In this document: positions 1 through 8,785 of the stretch, piece after piece | Layout of the letters: every line of letters begins with the position of its first letter | Numbering within the stretch: position 1 is the first letter of the stretch | From: Nocardia aobensis NBRC 100429 | Lineage (GTDB): Bacteria > Actinomycetota > Actinomycetes > Mycobacteriales > Mycobacteriaceae | DNA: 53,321 nucleotides | Direction of reading: 5' to 3' | Assembly: GCF_000308375.1 (NCBI RefSeq) | Contig: NZ_BAFQ01000005.1 | Coordinates: 1-53,321 of the forward strand | Made by a program: the position numbers and the translations under genes | The notes under the pieces: generated by a model | What the model saw: only the letters and a program-made list of their open reading frames with translations | Database searches by the model: none | Told to the model about the DNA's origin: nothing

Positions 1-498
1 GTTTCCGGTGAGTGCCCGCATGATCAGTGACCGCTGCGGATGGGTGTGGGCCTGCTCCGGGGTGATCCGGCCCTCGTCGACCAGCGACTGGACGAAGGTG
101 TCGTCGCGGGTGATCTGGGCGAGCTCGCCGTTGCGGAGCATGTAGGCCCGGGAGTCGCCGATATGGGCGAGGCCGAGTTTCTTGCCCGCGAACAGGATGG
201 TGGTGAGCGTGGTGCCCATACCGTCGAGTTCGGGTTCCTCTTCGACCTGGTCGGCGATCGCGGCGTTGCCTTCGCGAATCGCCCGGTCGAGTTTGCCGAG
301 CAGATCGTCGCCGGGCTCGTCGTCGTCGAGATGAGCCAGCGCGGCGATCATCAACTGCGAGGCCACCTCACCGGCGGCGTGCCCGCCCATGCCGTCGGCG
401 AGCGCCAGCAGGCGTGCACCGGCGTAGACGGAGTCCTCGTTGTTTGCCCGGACGAGACCACGGTCGCTACGCGCTGCGTAGCGGAGAACTTGAGTCAC
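1..498 (-). CDS. pstP: PP2C-type Ser/Thr protein phosphatase PstP, N-terminal part (3' end outside window)
   Basis: Metal-dependent PP2C phosphatase that in Mycobacteriales dephosphorylates PknA, PknB and their substrates at the membrane. Exactly 166 codons are visible from a GTG start to the window edge without a stop. Seen: the N-terminal RSDRGLVRANNEDS segment, ADGMGGHAAG (metal-binding Asp-Gly), the GMGTTLTT segment and HIGDSRAY, all core PP2C motifs. The family protein is about 500 residues, so the rest of the catalytic domain, the membrane helix and the outer region are missing here. The GTG (498-496) overlaps the fhaB stop as GTGA, indicating translational coupling. The identity is secure; only the 3' extent is unknown. 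Confidence 0.95.
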   Translation of the reverse strand, partial: MTQVLRYAARSDRGLVRANNEDSVYAGARLLALADGMGGHAAGEVASQLMIAALAHLDDDEPGDDLLGKLDRAIREGNAAIADQVEEEPELDGMGTTLTTILFAGKKLGLAHIGDSRAYMLRNGELAQITRDDTFVQSLVDEGRITPEQAHTHPQRSLIMRALTGN

Positions 499-962
499 GA
501 TCGCAGCTCGATCACAGTCTTACCGACACGGACAGGGGTGCCGAGTGGAACTCGGACGGGAGTGGTGACCTTCGCTCGATCGAGGTAGGTCCCGTTGGTC
601 GATCCTAAGTCTTCGACGTACCAGTCCTCGCCGCGCGGCGATAACCGTGCATGCCGGGTCGAGGCGTAGTCGTCGGTCAGTACCAGCGTGGAGTCGTCTG
701 CACGCCCGATGAGCACCGGTTGGGTGCCGAGCGTGATCCGAGTGCCGGCGAGTGAACCCTGAGTCACCACTAGATACTTGGCGCCCTTCTGGCCACGGCT
801 GAAGGATGGCAGCACCACCGAACCTCGGGTGGGTCGGGGCTGGATCCGAATGCCTGATGCCGCGTAGATGTCGCTGCGCAAGGTGCGAAGCACCGCCCAC
901 ACGAACAGCCACAACAACAAGAGGAACCCCGCACGGGTCAACTGCAGGATCAGTCCCTGCAC
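495..962 (-). CDS. fhaB: FHA-domain protein FhaB (FipA)
   Basis: Small membrane-anchored phosphothreonine reader. In mycobacteria FhaB/FipA links PknA phosphorylation to the division proteins FtsZ and FtsQ. The 155-residue product begins VQGLILQLTRAGF, has one N-terminal membrane helix (about residues 5-25), a basic linker and a C-terminal FHA domain with LIGRADDSTL, STRHARL and GSTNGTYLD. The reading frame stays open to 1013, but GTG at 962 is preceded by AGGAGGTG at good spacing and gives the 155 residues I recall for M. tuberculosis FhaB, so I chose it. Its stop overlaps the pstP start; fhaA lies 186 bases upstream on the same strand. Confidence 0.95.
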   Translation of the reverse strand: MQGLILQLTRAGFLLLLWLFVWAVLRTLRSDIYAASGIRIQPRPTRGSVVLPSFSRGQKGAKYLVVTQGSLAGTRITLGTQPVLIGRADDSTLVLTDDYASTRHARLSPRGEDWYVEDLGSTNGTYLDRAKVTTPVRVPLGTPVRVGKTVIELRS

Positions 963-1148
963 GGCGCTCCACCTCCTGTTCGACCGGTCCCGTAGTGGCG
1001 TTTCGTCCCCCAACCGGCGTGCTGGTCAGCACGGCCCGGCTGCCGAGCGAATGTTGGCAGCATAATAGGGCCGATGACCGGTTGCGATCACGATACGGGC
1101 GAGCGGTTTTCGCGCCCCATCGTGACCTGCACCGGCGAGCTTACGGGA

Positions 1149-2600
1149 TCAGACGATTCGGATCAGGATCTCGGAATGCCCGGCCCGGATCACATCTCCG
1201 TCGGCGAGCTGCCAATCCTGGACGGGCGAGCCGTTGACCAGCGTCCCGTTGGTGGAACCGAGATCCGAGAGCATGGCGACCTGACCGTCCCAGCGCACCT
1301 CGATGTGGCGACGGGACACCCCGGTGTCGGGAAGCCGGAAATGGGCGTCCTGGCCGCGCCCGATGATGTTGCTGCCCTCGCGTAGCTGGTACGTGCGACC
1401 GCTGCCGTCGTCGAGGTGCAGGGTGGCCGCGTAGCCGGACCCGCCACGCGCCGGCTGCGGGGCCGCGGCGTAGCCGCCCTGCTGTCCGTAGGCCGGCTGC
1501 TGTCCGTACGCCTGATCCTCGGCGCCGTAACCGCCCTGGTCGGCGTACCCCTGATCGGCATAGCCGGGGTCGGCGTAACCCTGCTGGCCGTAGCCGGCCT
1601 GAGCCTGGTAGCCCTGGTCGTATCCGGGAGTCTGGCCGTAGCCCGGCTGCTGACCGTAGTTCTGCTCCGGATAACCCTGCTGTTGCCCGTACCCCTGGTC
1701 GGCGTAGCCCTGCTGGCCGTAGCCCTGGTCGTAGCCGCTCTGCTCGTAGCCACCCTGCTCGTACGCCTGCTGCTGGCCGTACCCCTGGTCGGCGTAGGCC
1801 TGCTGGCCGTAGCCCTGGTCGTAGCTGCTCTGGTCGTAGCCGCCCTGCTCGTAGCCCGGCTGCCCGTAGGCCGCGCCACCCTGCGGGTAGCCCGCGCCGC
1901 CCTGCTGGTAGTCGTAGCCGTTCTGGTAGTCGCCGCCTTGCTGATAGTCGCCGTAGGCGGGCTGCGATTCCGGAGCGGCGTATTCACCGGCACCGGGGTA
2001 CTGACCACCCCGGCCGTAGTCGTCCTGATATTGCGGCGCGGGGCGGCCCCCCGGCGGGGGTGCGTACCCGCGGCTGCGTGGATCGGACTCCGCGGGCTCT
2101 CGGCTGGGGTCGTAGCCTGAGTTCTGCGTCATGGGGCCAGCTCCTGGTTGCGGGTGTGCGGGTCGTTGTGGGGGTCGTCCAGGTCGATCGGGCGGCCGGC
2201 GCGGTGCCGGGGGGTTCCGGCGGCCCGCATCCGGGTCGACCCGTCCGTGCGTCCTGAACTGTCCGGTGTGCAGCGTAGGGGATGCCTCGAATTCGACGTG
2301 CACTTCACCGTAGGTCTGCCACCCCTGATCGCGGATGTAGTCCTGTAAATGCTTGGCGAACGCGCGGGTGGTCAACTCGTGGTCTGCATCGAGTTCCTGC
2401 AGGTCCGTGGGGTTGACCGTGATGACATAGACGTTCGGGGCGAGCAGATGCCCGCCCTCGAGTTCGCTCAGGCGATCCGAGGCCTCGCGCTGCAGCGCCG
2501 CTTCCACCTCCTGGGGAACGACGCTGCCGCCGAAGACCCTGGCGAAGGCGTCACCGACGGCGCCCTGCAGACGTCGCTCGAAACGCGAGACGATGCCCAT
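1149..2600 (-). CDS. fhaA: FHA-domain protein FhaA with Gly/Tyr/Gln-rich repeat linker
   Basis: Phosphothreonine-binding scaffold; in mycobacteria FhaA binds the phosphorylated MviN/MurJ complex and restrains peptidoglycan synthesis. The 483 residues show an N-terminal DUF3662-type domain (about 1-120, starting [20 protein letters not shown]), a Pro/Arg-rich stretch, a long low-complexity region (about 195-375) of imperfect [15 protein letters not shown] and YDQGYG repeats, and a C-terminal FHA domain (about 387-483) with [22 protein letters not shown] and [12 protein letters not shown] at 2600 follows GGGAGG at good spacing. First gene of the fhaA-fhaB-pstP run. The repeat region is AT-poor and periodic in DNA but is plainly coding. 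Confidence 0.95.
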   Translation of the reverse strand: MGIVSRFERRLQGAVGDAFARVFGGSVVPQEVEAALQREASDRLSELEGGHLLAPNVYVITVNPTDLQELDADHELTTRAFAKHLQDYIRDQGWQTYGEVHVEFEASPTLHTGQFRTHGRVDPDAGRRNPPAPRRPPDRPGRPPQRPAHPQPGAGPMTQNSGYDPSREPAESDPRSRGYAPPPGGRPAPQYQDDYGRGGQYPGAGEYAAPESQPAYGDYQQGGDYQNGYDYQQGGAGYPQGGAAYGQPGYEQGGYDQSSYDQGYGQQAYADQGYGQQQAYEQGGYEQSGYDQGYGQQGYADQGYGQQQGYPEQNYGQQPGYGQTPGYDQGYQAQAGYGQQGYADPGYADQGYADQGGYGAEDQAYGQQPAYGQQGGYAAAPQPARGGSGYAATLHLDDGSGRTYQLREGSNIIGRGQDAHFRLPDTGVSRRHIEVRWDGQVAMLSDLGSTNGTLVNGSPVQDWQLADGDVIRAGHSEILIRIV

Positions 2601-2857
2601 ACCGGCCTCCCTTCGATGCCCGCCCTCGTTGCCTGCGCTGTCTGTCCACGTCAGCTGATCGTCTGTGTCGTCCGGGCGTCACGATCCCGCGACACGACAT
2701 GCCGATAGGGCGTGTCGTCGAACGGACACGGTCACTGCATGATATCCACGATCCTCCACCGCTGTAACTCACGACCGGCCACCCACGGTTCCCATTACCC
2801 GAAAATTCTCCTCCGCAACCGTTGTGAGCAGGCGATTTCGTGTGTGAAGCGGGCGCG

Positions 2858-2866
2858 TGATACTGT
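2858..2866 (+). promoter_or_regulatory. Likely extended -10 of the tRNA-Leu promoter
   Basis: TGATACTGT lies 14 bases before the mature tRNA 5' end, which suits an extended -10 element (TGn followed by TACTGT). No convincing -35 hexamer is visible at the expected distance. Assigned by position and sequence only. Confidence 0.4.
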
Positions 2867-2879
2867 CTTCCAGTCGCTC

Positions 2880-2962
2880 GGGCGAGTGGCGGAATGGCAG
2901 ACGCGCTGGCTTCAGGTGCCAGTGTCCTTCGGGACGTGGGGGTTCAAGTCCCCCTTCGCCCA
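2880..2962 (+). tRNA. tRNA-Leu, anticodon CAG
   Basis: The acceptor strands GGGCGAG and TTCGCCC pair over seven positions with one G-T wobble. The anticodon arm CTGGC-TTCAGGT-GCCAG carries CAG at the loop centre, reading CUG leucine codons. A long variable arm (GTCC-TTCG-GGAC) is class II, as expected for Leu, and the T arm GGGGG-TTCAAGT-CCCCC is intact. The discriminator is A2962 and CCA is not encoded. In M. tuberculosis a tRNA-Leu gene (leuT) also sits next to fhaA, so the position is conserved. Confidence 0.97.
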
Positions 2963-2967
2963 CAGAG

Positions 2968-3008
2968 GAAGAGCCGCAGATCGAATCCGATCTGCGGCTC
3001 TTCTTTTT
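2968..3008 (+). terminator. Rho-independent terminator of tRNA-Leu
   Basis: A perfect 16-bp stem (2968-2983 with 2988-3003) and AATC loop are followed directly by TTTTT (3004-3008). It lies five bases after the tRNA and faces the end of the convergent hydrolase gene, so it may insulate both. Confidence 0.93.
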
Positions 3009-3016
3009 CGTATCCG

Positions 3017-3982
3017 TCAGGCGGTGTGCAGTGCCGCACGCAGCACCGAGACCGCTTGGGCGACCGCCGCTTTCGCCGCGTTGGTGTCGTGCATGGAGTT
3101 GACCATCACGAAATCGTGGATGATGCCGCCGTACCGGGTCTGGACGACGGGGACGCCGGCGTCGCGGAGTTTGGCGGCGAAGGCCTCGCCCTCGTCGCGC
3201 AGGACATCGGCCTCACCGGTGATCACCAGCGCCGGGGGCAGTCCGGCCAGCTGTTCGGTGGTGGCGCGCAGCGGGGAGGCCGTGATCTGGGCGCGGTCCG
3301 CTTCACTGGTCGTGTACTGGTCCCAGAACCACCGCATACCTTCCCGGGTCAGGAAGTAGCCCTCGGCGAACTGCTCGTAGGACGGGGTGTCGAAGTTGGC
3401 GTCGGTGACGGGATAGAACAGCACCTGCTGGACGAACGAGACATCGCCGCGCTCCTTCGCCATCAGCGTCAGCGCGATGGCCATATTGCCGCCCACCGAA
3501 TCGCCCGCGATCGCGATCCGGGCGGTGTCGAGGCCCTTCTCCGCGCCGTTCGAGCGCACCCACTGCGCGACCCGATAGGACTGCTCGTTGGCCACCGGGT
3601 AGCGCACCTCGGGGGAGCGGTCGTATTCGGGGAAGACGACGGCCGCGTGCACGCCCACGGCGAGATCGCGCACCAGCCGGTCGTGGGTGTGCGCATCGCC
3701 GAACACCCAGCCGGCGCCGTGGGTGTACACGATGACGGGCAGCGTTTCGGTCACCCCTTGTGGTTTGACGATGCGGGCCCGCACCGATCCGGTCGGGCCG
3801 CCCTCGACCGTGATCCACTCCTCGTCGATCGCCGGCTTCTCGATCGGCGAATCCTGCACCGAGTCAACGGCTTTGCGGCCCTCCTCGGGCGGCAGCTGGT
3901 AGAGGAACGGCGGCTGTGAGGTCGCGTCGACGAACTCCTGAGCGGCCTGCTCCAGGGAGACGCCCAGCGGATTTCCGGTCAT
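3017..3982 (-). CDS. Alpha/beta hydrolase of the hormone-sensitive-lipase (HSL) family
   Basis: Predicted cytoplasmic carboxylesterase or lipase, 321 residues. Seen: the oxyanion-hole motif as THGAGW (usual form HGGG), the nucleophile elbow GDSVGGN, the acid region TGEADVLRDEG and the catalytic His in IIHDFVM, in the HSL order. The frame is open upstream to 4123 but would overlap the next gene with compositionally poor sequence; ATG at 3982 has AAAGGA at proper distance and starts MTGNPLGVSLEQ, so it is preferred. It follows a GlxA-type regulator on the same strand with about 110 bases between, so co-regulation is possible. Substrate unknown. Confidence 0.9.
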   Translation of the reverse strand: MTGNPLGVSLEQAAQEFVDATSQPPFLYQLPPEEGRKAVDSVQDSPIEKPAIDEEWITVEGGPTGSVRARIVKPQGVTETLPVIVYTHGAGWVFGDAHTHDRLVRDLAVGVHAAVVFPEYDRSPEVRYPVANEQSYRVAQWVRSNGAEKGLDTARIAIAGDSVGGNMAIALTLMAKERGDVSFVQQVLFYPVTDANFDTPSYEQFAEGYFLTREGMRWFWDQYTTSEADRAQITASPLRATTEQLAGLPPALVITGEADVLRDEGEAFAAKLRDAGVPVVQTRYGGIIHDFVMVNSMHDTNAAKAAVAQAVSVLRAALHTA

Positions 3983-4091
3983 CGGTGATTCCTTTCGGCG
4001 GGGTGTGCGGCTGCGGACAACGCGGCGCCCGATCAGTTTCCGCTGGTGGGATGGCAACGCGCCCCTCGCTACGGGACGGGAAAACACCGGA

Positions 4092-5099
4092 TCAAGACAC
4101 GGCGGCCACCAGCGGCGTCTCACCGGAACCGGTGGACCGGAACCGGCGCTGATATTTACTGGGCGATATCCCGAGCCGGGCTGTGAACGCGCGACGCATC
4201 GCCTCGGTGCTGCCGTAGCCCGCCGCCATCGCCGCCTCGGTCACCCCGCAGCCGGCATGCAGCATGTCCCGGGCGACCCCGAAGCGGATGAAGGCGACGT
4301 ATTCGGCGGGGGAGCGCTCCAATTCGGCGCGGAAGAGTCTGGTCAGATGCCGCGGGCTGACGTTGGCATGGGCGGCCAGCGTCCGGACGGTATGGGGGAA
4401 GGCGGGTTCCGCGCAGATGAGATCGACCGCCTTGCGCACCAGCGGGCTGCGCGGCGCCGGCCCGGACAGCGAGGCCGAGAACTGCGACTGCCCGCCCGCG
4501 CGGTGCATGTACACCACCATCAACTGGGCGATCCGGCGTGCGATGTCGGGGCCGAAATCCTCCTCGACCATCGCCAGTGCCAGGTCGACCCCGGCGGTCA
4601 CCCCGGCCGAGCTGTACAGGTTTCCGTCGCGCACGTAGATGTCGTCGGCGGCCACGTCGATCGCGGGATAGCGCCGCGCCAGATGTGCGGCGAACTTCCA
4701 GTGCGTGGTGGCCCGGCGCCCGTCGAACAGGCCCAGTTCGGCGAGGACGAACGCGCCGCTGCACACCGATGCCAGGCGCCGCGTGTTCCAGGACAGCTGC
4801 CGCGCCGCCGTGAGCAGTTCGGGTGTGACGAATCGAGAGGGCGGCAGCTCACTGCCCGGTATCACGACGGTGTCGAAGACGCCCGCGTCGGCCGCCGCGA
4901 CCGCGCATTCGATCCGGGCGCCGATCGAGGTCTGCACGCTGCCGCCGTCCGCCGACACCAGCACGACCTCGTATCCGGGGCAGGCCTGGTTGGCCTCGAC
5001 GAAAACTTCCGCGGGGCCGGTGAAGTCGAGCATCTTGACGCCGTCGAAGACCAGAATTCCTACCCGCCGGCGCGGTAGTCGGTCGAGTTCGAGGGCCAT
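4092..5099 (-). CDS. GlxA-family transcriptional regulator (DJ-1/PfpI domain plus AraC HTH)
   Basis: Cytoplasmic regulator of 335 residues. An N-terminal class I glutamine amidotransferase-like (DJ-1/PfpI) domain covers about residues 12-200 and keeps a Cys in the elbow SVCSGAF (C113). The C-terminal third is an AraC/XylS double helix-turn-helix (about 230-325), with SPRHLTRLFRAELERSP and the second helix pair in AAMAAGYGSTEAMRRAF. The domain order is that of FtrA/GlxA regulators, which often control nearby catabolic genes. It is divergent from the TetR gene at 5178 across a 78-base gap and precedes the alpha/beta hydrolase on the same strand. Ligand unknown. Confidence 0.92.
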   Translation of the reverse strand: MALELDRLPRRRVGILVFDGVKMLDFTGPAEVFVEANQACPGYEVVLVSADGGSVQTSIGARIECAVAAADAGVFDTVVIPGSELPPSRFVTPELLTAARQLSWNTRRLASVCSGAFVLAELGLFDGRRATTHWKFAAHLARRYPAIDVAADDIYVRDGNLYSSAGVTAGVDLALAMVEEDFGPDIARRIAQLMVVYMHRAGGQSQFSASLSGPAPRSPLVRKAVDLICAEPAFPHTVRTLAAHANVSPRHLTRLFRAELERSPAEYVAFIRFGVARDMLHAGCGVTEAAMAAGYGSTEAMRRAFTARLGISPSKYQRRFRSTGSGETPLVAAVS

Positions 5100-5177
5100 C
5101 CCGCCATCATTCTGGAGTAACGCCTCCAGAACAAGCTTTGTGGCCGGGGTCGCAGTGCGATTGATACGGTGGGCGCC

Positions 5178-5801
5178 ATGGGGAGGCCACGGCAGTTCGA
5201 CGAATCGGCGTTGCTCGACGCCGCCACCGAACTGTTCTGGTCGCAGGGTTTCGAACAGACGTCGGTCGAGGACGTCTCGCGCGCGAGCGGCATCGGCAAC
5301 GGCAGCATCTACGCCGCCTACCGCAGCAAACGCGGACTGTTCCTCGCGGCCTTCGAACGCTACTGCGAGGGCCGCGCCCGCCTGGTGCGCGAGGTGGTGA
5401 CCTCGGCTCCCGGTTCGGCGCGCGCGGCCGTGCGCGCGTTGTTCGAGGCGATCATCGACGACTGCGTCGCACAGCCCGATCGGCGCGGCTGCCTGATGCT
5501 CAACAGCATCGCCCAGCTCGGCTCGCGCCTGCCCGAGGTGATCGGCATCGGGAATCGGACCACGGCCGCGATGGAACAGAGTGTCGCCGAGCGGTTACGC
5601 CGCGCCGCCGAGGAATCCGGTGCCGAACTCGATGCGGCGACCCTGGCCGCCTACAGCGCCGCGGTGGTGATGACGGCGCAGGGTCTCATTCAATTGAGTC
5701 GCTTGGGAACTCCGCTCTCGCGTCTGCGCGAAATCGCCGAGGTGTCGAGTCGCAATCTGCCCGGAGCGTGGGACGCTCCGGTCGCGGGCGGAGTTCTCTG
5801 A
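5178..5801 (+). CDS. TetR/AcrR family transcriptional regulator
   Basis: A 207-residue DNA-binding repressor-type protein. The N-terminal HTH (about residues 8-55) reads from RQFDESALLDAATELFW through TSVEDVSRASGIGNGSIY to AAYRSKRGLF, typical of TetR. The C-terminal half contains RRGCLMLNSIAQLG, a pattern common in the TetR_C group of small-molecule sensing members. An in-frame GTG exists three codons upstream (5169), but ATG at 5178 gives the canonical MGRPRQFDE start. No strong Shine-Dalgarno is visible. Divergent from the GlxA-type regulator; their shared gap is the likely operator region. Confidence 0.92.
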   Translation: MGRPRQFDESALLDAATELFWSQGFEQTSVEDVSRASGIGNGSIYAAYRSKRGLFLAAFERYCEGRARLVREVVTSAPGSARAAVRALFEAIIDDCVAQPDRRGCLMLNSIAQLGSRLPEVIGIGNRTTAAMEQSVAERLRRAAEESGAELDAATLAAYSAAVVMTAQGLIQLSRLGTPLSRLREIAEVSSRNLPGAWDAPVAGGVL

Positions 5802-5829
5802 CGGTGTCGTCCTCCGGGGCCGCCGTTCG

Positions 5830-6168
5830 TCAGCGGCCTCGCTGGGTGCGCACGTAGTCGACGGCGTCCTGCGTGACAGCGTCGGTGATGTCGGCGAATT
5901 CCTCGTGCTTCTGGATGTAGCCCGCCACGAACGGGCAGATCGGCACGATGCGCAGACCGGCCTCGCGGGTACGGTCCAGTGCCTGCGAGACCAGGGCGCC
6001 GGCCAGGCCGCGTCCGGCGAAGTCGGAGTCGATTTCGGTGTGGTAGAAGATCCGCTGCCCGTCGTGGTCGAGGTATTCGGTGAAGCCGGCGAGCCGATCG
6101 TCCACGCTGATTTCGAACCGCTCCGCGGCCTGCGTGACGACCGGGGAGGGTTGCTGTTCGGCGGTCAT
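5830..6168 (-). CDS. Small GNAT-like N-acetyltransferase (YjdJ/NATD1 type)
   Basis: 112 residues starting MTAEQQPSP. It is close to the usual length of the single-domain YjdJ family (COG2388). Seen: a beta-strand pattern FEISVDDRLAGFTEYLDHDGQRIFYHTEI, the acetyl-CoA binding loop FAGRGLAGALVSQALD (Q/R-x-x-G-x-G/A type), and PICPFVAGYIQKH, a hallmark of this family. The frame extends upstream to 6249, but ATG at 6168 is where family similarity begins. Substrate unknown. It converges with the TetR gene and has a gene-free region upstream. Confidence 0.9.
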   Translation of the reverse strand: MTAEQQPSPVVTQAAERFEISVDDRLAGFTEYLDHDGQRIFYHTEIDSDFAGRGLAGALVSQALDRTREAGLRIVPICPFVAGYIQKHEEFADITDAVTQDAVDYVRTQRGR

Positions 6169-6879
6169 GGTCTCAGTATCGCGGCCCGGCCGGCCGGATT
6201 CGGGCAGGTTCGGGTGAGGACGCGCGCGGCAGTGTGATCTTCGCCGCATTCTCGGCGGCTGACCGGTCGTTATTCGTTTCCGGTATTACTGGCGAAGAAT
6301 TGTTGTTCGAGTTCGCTGTCGAAATAACTGCACAATTCAATGGAAGCGCATCCGTAACTATCTGAGAATTACCTGACGGCAGGCTTGGAATCTCCGTCGG
6401 TAACAAACTCAAAGTTTGTTTCTCGCTCGTGTCGCTCTTCTGGATAGTGCCACAGTGCCTTCGTTTGATGCGCTGACCTGCGGTGATGACGAACAGGTAA
6501 GCAACAGGCGACGCGCCGGCGGAATGACTGCGGACCGCCTATCCGGCAGCGGAACCAACGGCCGAATTGGCAGAAAAATCCCGGCTACTCGAGCGTTGCG
6601 GTCTGGGGTGCACCGCTATTTCCGACCGCCCGCCAGGTATTTGCGCCCAGTCTCCGGAAGTGCTGTCTGGCTGCGGGTTTCGGCTCGGTTACGACCGGGC
6701 AGACGGAGTACGCAGGAGGTTGCGTAGGGGTAACGATTGTGTAGAGTCGACGGTAACGCTGGCCGCAGCTGAGCTGGACTCGCTGCGGCCAGTGGATCTC
6801 AAATCGGCACTCCGATGATCCTTCGAATCCCCGCCCTCTCGCAAGGGATTTTCTCAGCCTCAGCAGAACCCGGTCGGCG
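6169..6879. other. 711-base gene-free region with AT-rich segment and two dyads
   Basis: No frame here shows actinobacterial codon bias or a recognisable product. About 6260-6430 is visibly richer in A+T than its surroundings. It contains an 8-bp inverted repeat (6402-6409 and 6413-6420, AACAAACT/AGTTTGTT, 3-base spacer). A second dyad, CTGGCCGCAG (6759-6768) with CTGCGGCCAG (6783-6792) and a 14-base loop, lies nearer the SpoIIM-like gene end and may be a weak terminator without a T run. Confidence 0.6.
6402..6420. repeat. 8-bp inverted repeat, possible operator
   Basis: AACAAACT and AGTTTGTT are separated by CAA within an AT-rich stretch. The shape suits a dimeric repressor site, but no adjacent gene start is established, so the function is open. 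Confidence 0.4.
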
Positions 6880-7872
6880 TTAGCTCGATATGCGCTCGTC
6901 CGCGTCCGCCGCGGACCGCAACGCCACACTTTCCTGCGCCGCACGGCGTCCGGGGCCGAAGACGTAGGTCAGAAATCCGAGCTCGGCAACCAGCCCGATA
7001 CCGATGCGCACCGGCGCGGGCCAGCCGGCGGGTGTGACGAACCCCTCGATCAGGCCCGATACCAGCAGGACCGCCACCAGACCGAGTGCGATCGTGGCCG
7101 TCGCCCGGCCCTGCCGGGCCAGCGCCTCGGCCCGCGACGACCGCCCCGGATCGATCAGCGTCCACCCCAGCTTCAGCCCCGCACCGCCGGCGACGAAAAC
7201 GGCCGTGAGTTCGAGCATGCCGTGTGGCAGCAGGAAACCGAAGAACGAGTCGAGCCGCCCGGCATCCGCCATCAGCCCGGCGGACACCCCCACGTTCAGT
7301 GCGTTCATGAACAGCAGATAGGCGGCCGGGAGAATCAGGATGCCGGTGAACAACGCGATCGCCGACACCCAGGCGTTGTTGGTCCACACCTGTGCGGCGA
7401 AGGCGTCGTGCGGATGTTCGGAGTAGTAGGACTCGAAGCGACCGCCGGGCGCGGTCAGCGATGCCGCGTCCGACGGCAGCCCCAAAGTCCTTCGCGCCGA
7501 GCCGGAACCGGACACCCAGATGCCGATTCCGGCCGAGACGGCCAGGAACGCGGCCGCCACCCCGGCCCACCACGACCACGCTCGATACACCGCGGCGGGA
7601 AACCGGTGGGTGAAGAAATAGCCGATCTGCGACCAGGTGTCGGTCCGCGCGCCCAGCAGCCGCCCCCGCGCTCGCGCCAGGACCGCGCTCAGACCGTTGA
7701 TCAACTCCGGATCCGGTGAATGCGATTGCAGTCGCGCCAGCTGCTGGGAGGTGCGGCGATACAGGGCCACGAATTCGTCGACCTCGGCGCCGCTGAGGCG
7801 CCGCTGCGCGGTCAGCCGGTCGAGCCGATCCCAATGCCGCCGCTGCGCGAACGAATAGGCATCGACGTCCAT
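6880..7872 (-). CDS. SpoIIM-like (stage II sporulation protein M / DUF95) membrane protein
   Basis: 330-residue integral membrane protein. After a hydrophilic N-terminal 95 residues rich in basic helices (MDVDAYSFAQRRHWDRLDRL), it has about five membrane segments, with the family features HPHDAFAAQVWTNNAWV, LFMNALNVGVSAGLM and FLLPHGMLELTAVFVAGGAG. The LPHG..ELTA signature is characteristic of SpoIIM/DUF95. The organism need not sporulate; this family occurs in MoxR clusters across actinobacteria, as here (M. tuberculosis Rv3694c from memory). It is divergent from the RDD gene with a 78-base gap. Role inferred only from the module. Confidence 0.92.
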   Translation of the reverse strand: MDVDAYSFAQRRHWDRLDRLTAQRRLSGAEVDEFVALYRRTSQQLARLQSHSPDPELINGLSAVLARARGRLLGARTDTWSQIGYFFTHRFPAAVYRAWSWWAGVAAAFLAVSAGIGIWVSGSGSARRTLGLPSDAASLTAPGGRFESYYSEHPHDAFAAQVWTNNAWVSAIALFTGILILPAAYLLFMNALNVGVSAGLMADAGRLDSFFGFLLPHGMLELTAVFVAGGAGLKLGWTLIDPGRSSRAEALARQGRATATIALGLVAVLLVSGLIEGFVTPAGWPAPVRIGIGLVAELGFLTYVFGPGRRAAQESVALRSAADADERISS

Positions 7873-7950
7873 CGGCTCCTCCTGTGTTCGTGCCGACCTG
7901 CCCCCCGAAGGCTAGTTCGCACGCGCCCGATTCGGGATACTGGAGCGATC

Positions 7951-8781
7951 ATGGCCGATTTCACCACGGGGGAGGCCGTCTCCCTGCAGTTGCCGATCGC
8001 GCGCATCCCCACCCGCGCCGCGGCCTTCGCGATCGATCTGGTGCTGCAGCTCGTCCTCGCCCTCCTCTTGTTGTCGGCCGTCGTCGGCGTGCTGTTCCGA
8101 TTCGAACCCGACGGCGCGTGGGTCGATGTGGCCGTGCTGATGACCATGGTGACCGTCCTCGTCGGATATCCGGTCGTCAGCGAAACTCTGATGCGGGGGC
8201 GGACCGTCGGAAAAATGGCACTGGGCCTGCGTGTGGTGCGCGGCGACGGCGGCCCCGTCGATTTCCGGCACGCGCTGACCCGCGGCCTCGCCGGCGCCCT
8301 CGTCGATTTCTGGAATCTCGGCGGGTTCGGTCTGGTCGCGGTGGTCACCTCGCTGTGTTCGCCGCGGGCGCGGCGCGTCGGTGACATCCTGGCCGGCACC
8401 GTCGTGGTGTCGGATCGGGCGCGAATTCCCATGCCCGCCTTGGCCGTCGCGCCGCCCTGGCTGGTCGACTGGGTGGGACGGCTGGATCTGTCCGGGCTCA
8501 CCGAGGATCTCGCTCTGCCGGTGCGCCGGTATCTGACCCGCTTCCCGCACCTCACCCCGCAGGTACAGGCGGAACTCGGTGCGGCGCTGGTGGTCGCGGT
8601 CTGCGAGCAACTGCGGGTGGCGCCACCGGCCGGATATCCGCCGCTGCAAATTCTCGGCGCGGTGATCGGGGAGCGGCAACGACGGATTCTGCCGCCACCG
8701 CGCCTGCCCTTCTGGCCGATGCCCCAGCAGTGGGCGGCACCCGCGCAGCCGTATGCCCCGGTGGCCCGGCCGGGGGCGTGA
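7951..8781 (+). CDS. RDD family membrane protein
   Basis: 276 residues. The RDD signature is present: Arg22 and Asp29 in IPTRAAAFAIDL at the start of the first membrane helix, and GRTVGKMALGLRVVR (about 83-97) after the second. About four hydrophobic segments lie in residues 25-150 and the C-terminal 120 residues are soluble and Pro-rich. The frame is open upstream to 7720 but overlaps the SpoIIM-like gene; ATG at 7951 gives MADFTTGEAV, the usual family start. RDD proteins are poorly characterised, with some linked to Na+/H+ transport. Member of the MoxR gene neighbourhood; converges with DUF58. Confidence 0.93.
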   Translation: MADFTTGEAVSLQLPIARIPTRAAAFAIDLVLQLVLALLLLSAVVGVLFRFEPDGAWVDVAVLMTMVTVLVGYPVVSETLMRGRTVGKMALGLRVVRGDGGPVDFRHALTRGLAGALVDFWNLGGFGLVAVVTSLCSPRARRVGDILAGTVVVSDRARIPMPALAVAPPWLVDWVGRLDLSGLTEDLALPVRRYLTRFPHLTPQVQAELGAALVVAVCEQLRVAPPAGYPPLQILGAVIGERQRRILPPPRLPFWPMPQQWAAPAQPYAPVARPGA

Positions 8782-8785
8782 ACGC

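Noticed and set aside
1470..2010. Periodic repeats that could suggest a CRISPR array
   Set aside because: Units are imperfect, without unique spacers, and encode the in-frame FhaA Gly/Tyr/Gln linker.
2880..2962. tRNA-Leu as an integration site for a mobile element
   Set aside because: No duplicated tRNA 3' end, integrase or foreign gene follows; the next genes are ordinary chromosomal ones.
6416..6818. Two plus-strand frames of about 100 and 83 codons in the gene-free region
   Set aside because: No start context, no codon bias and Arg/Ser-rich products without similarity I can recognise.
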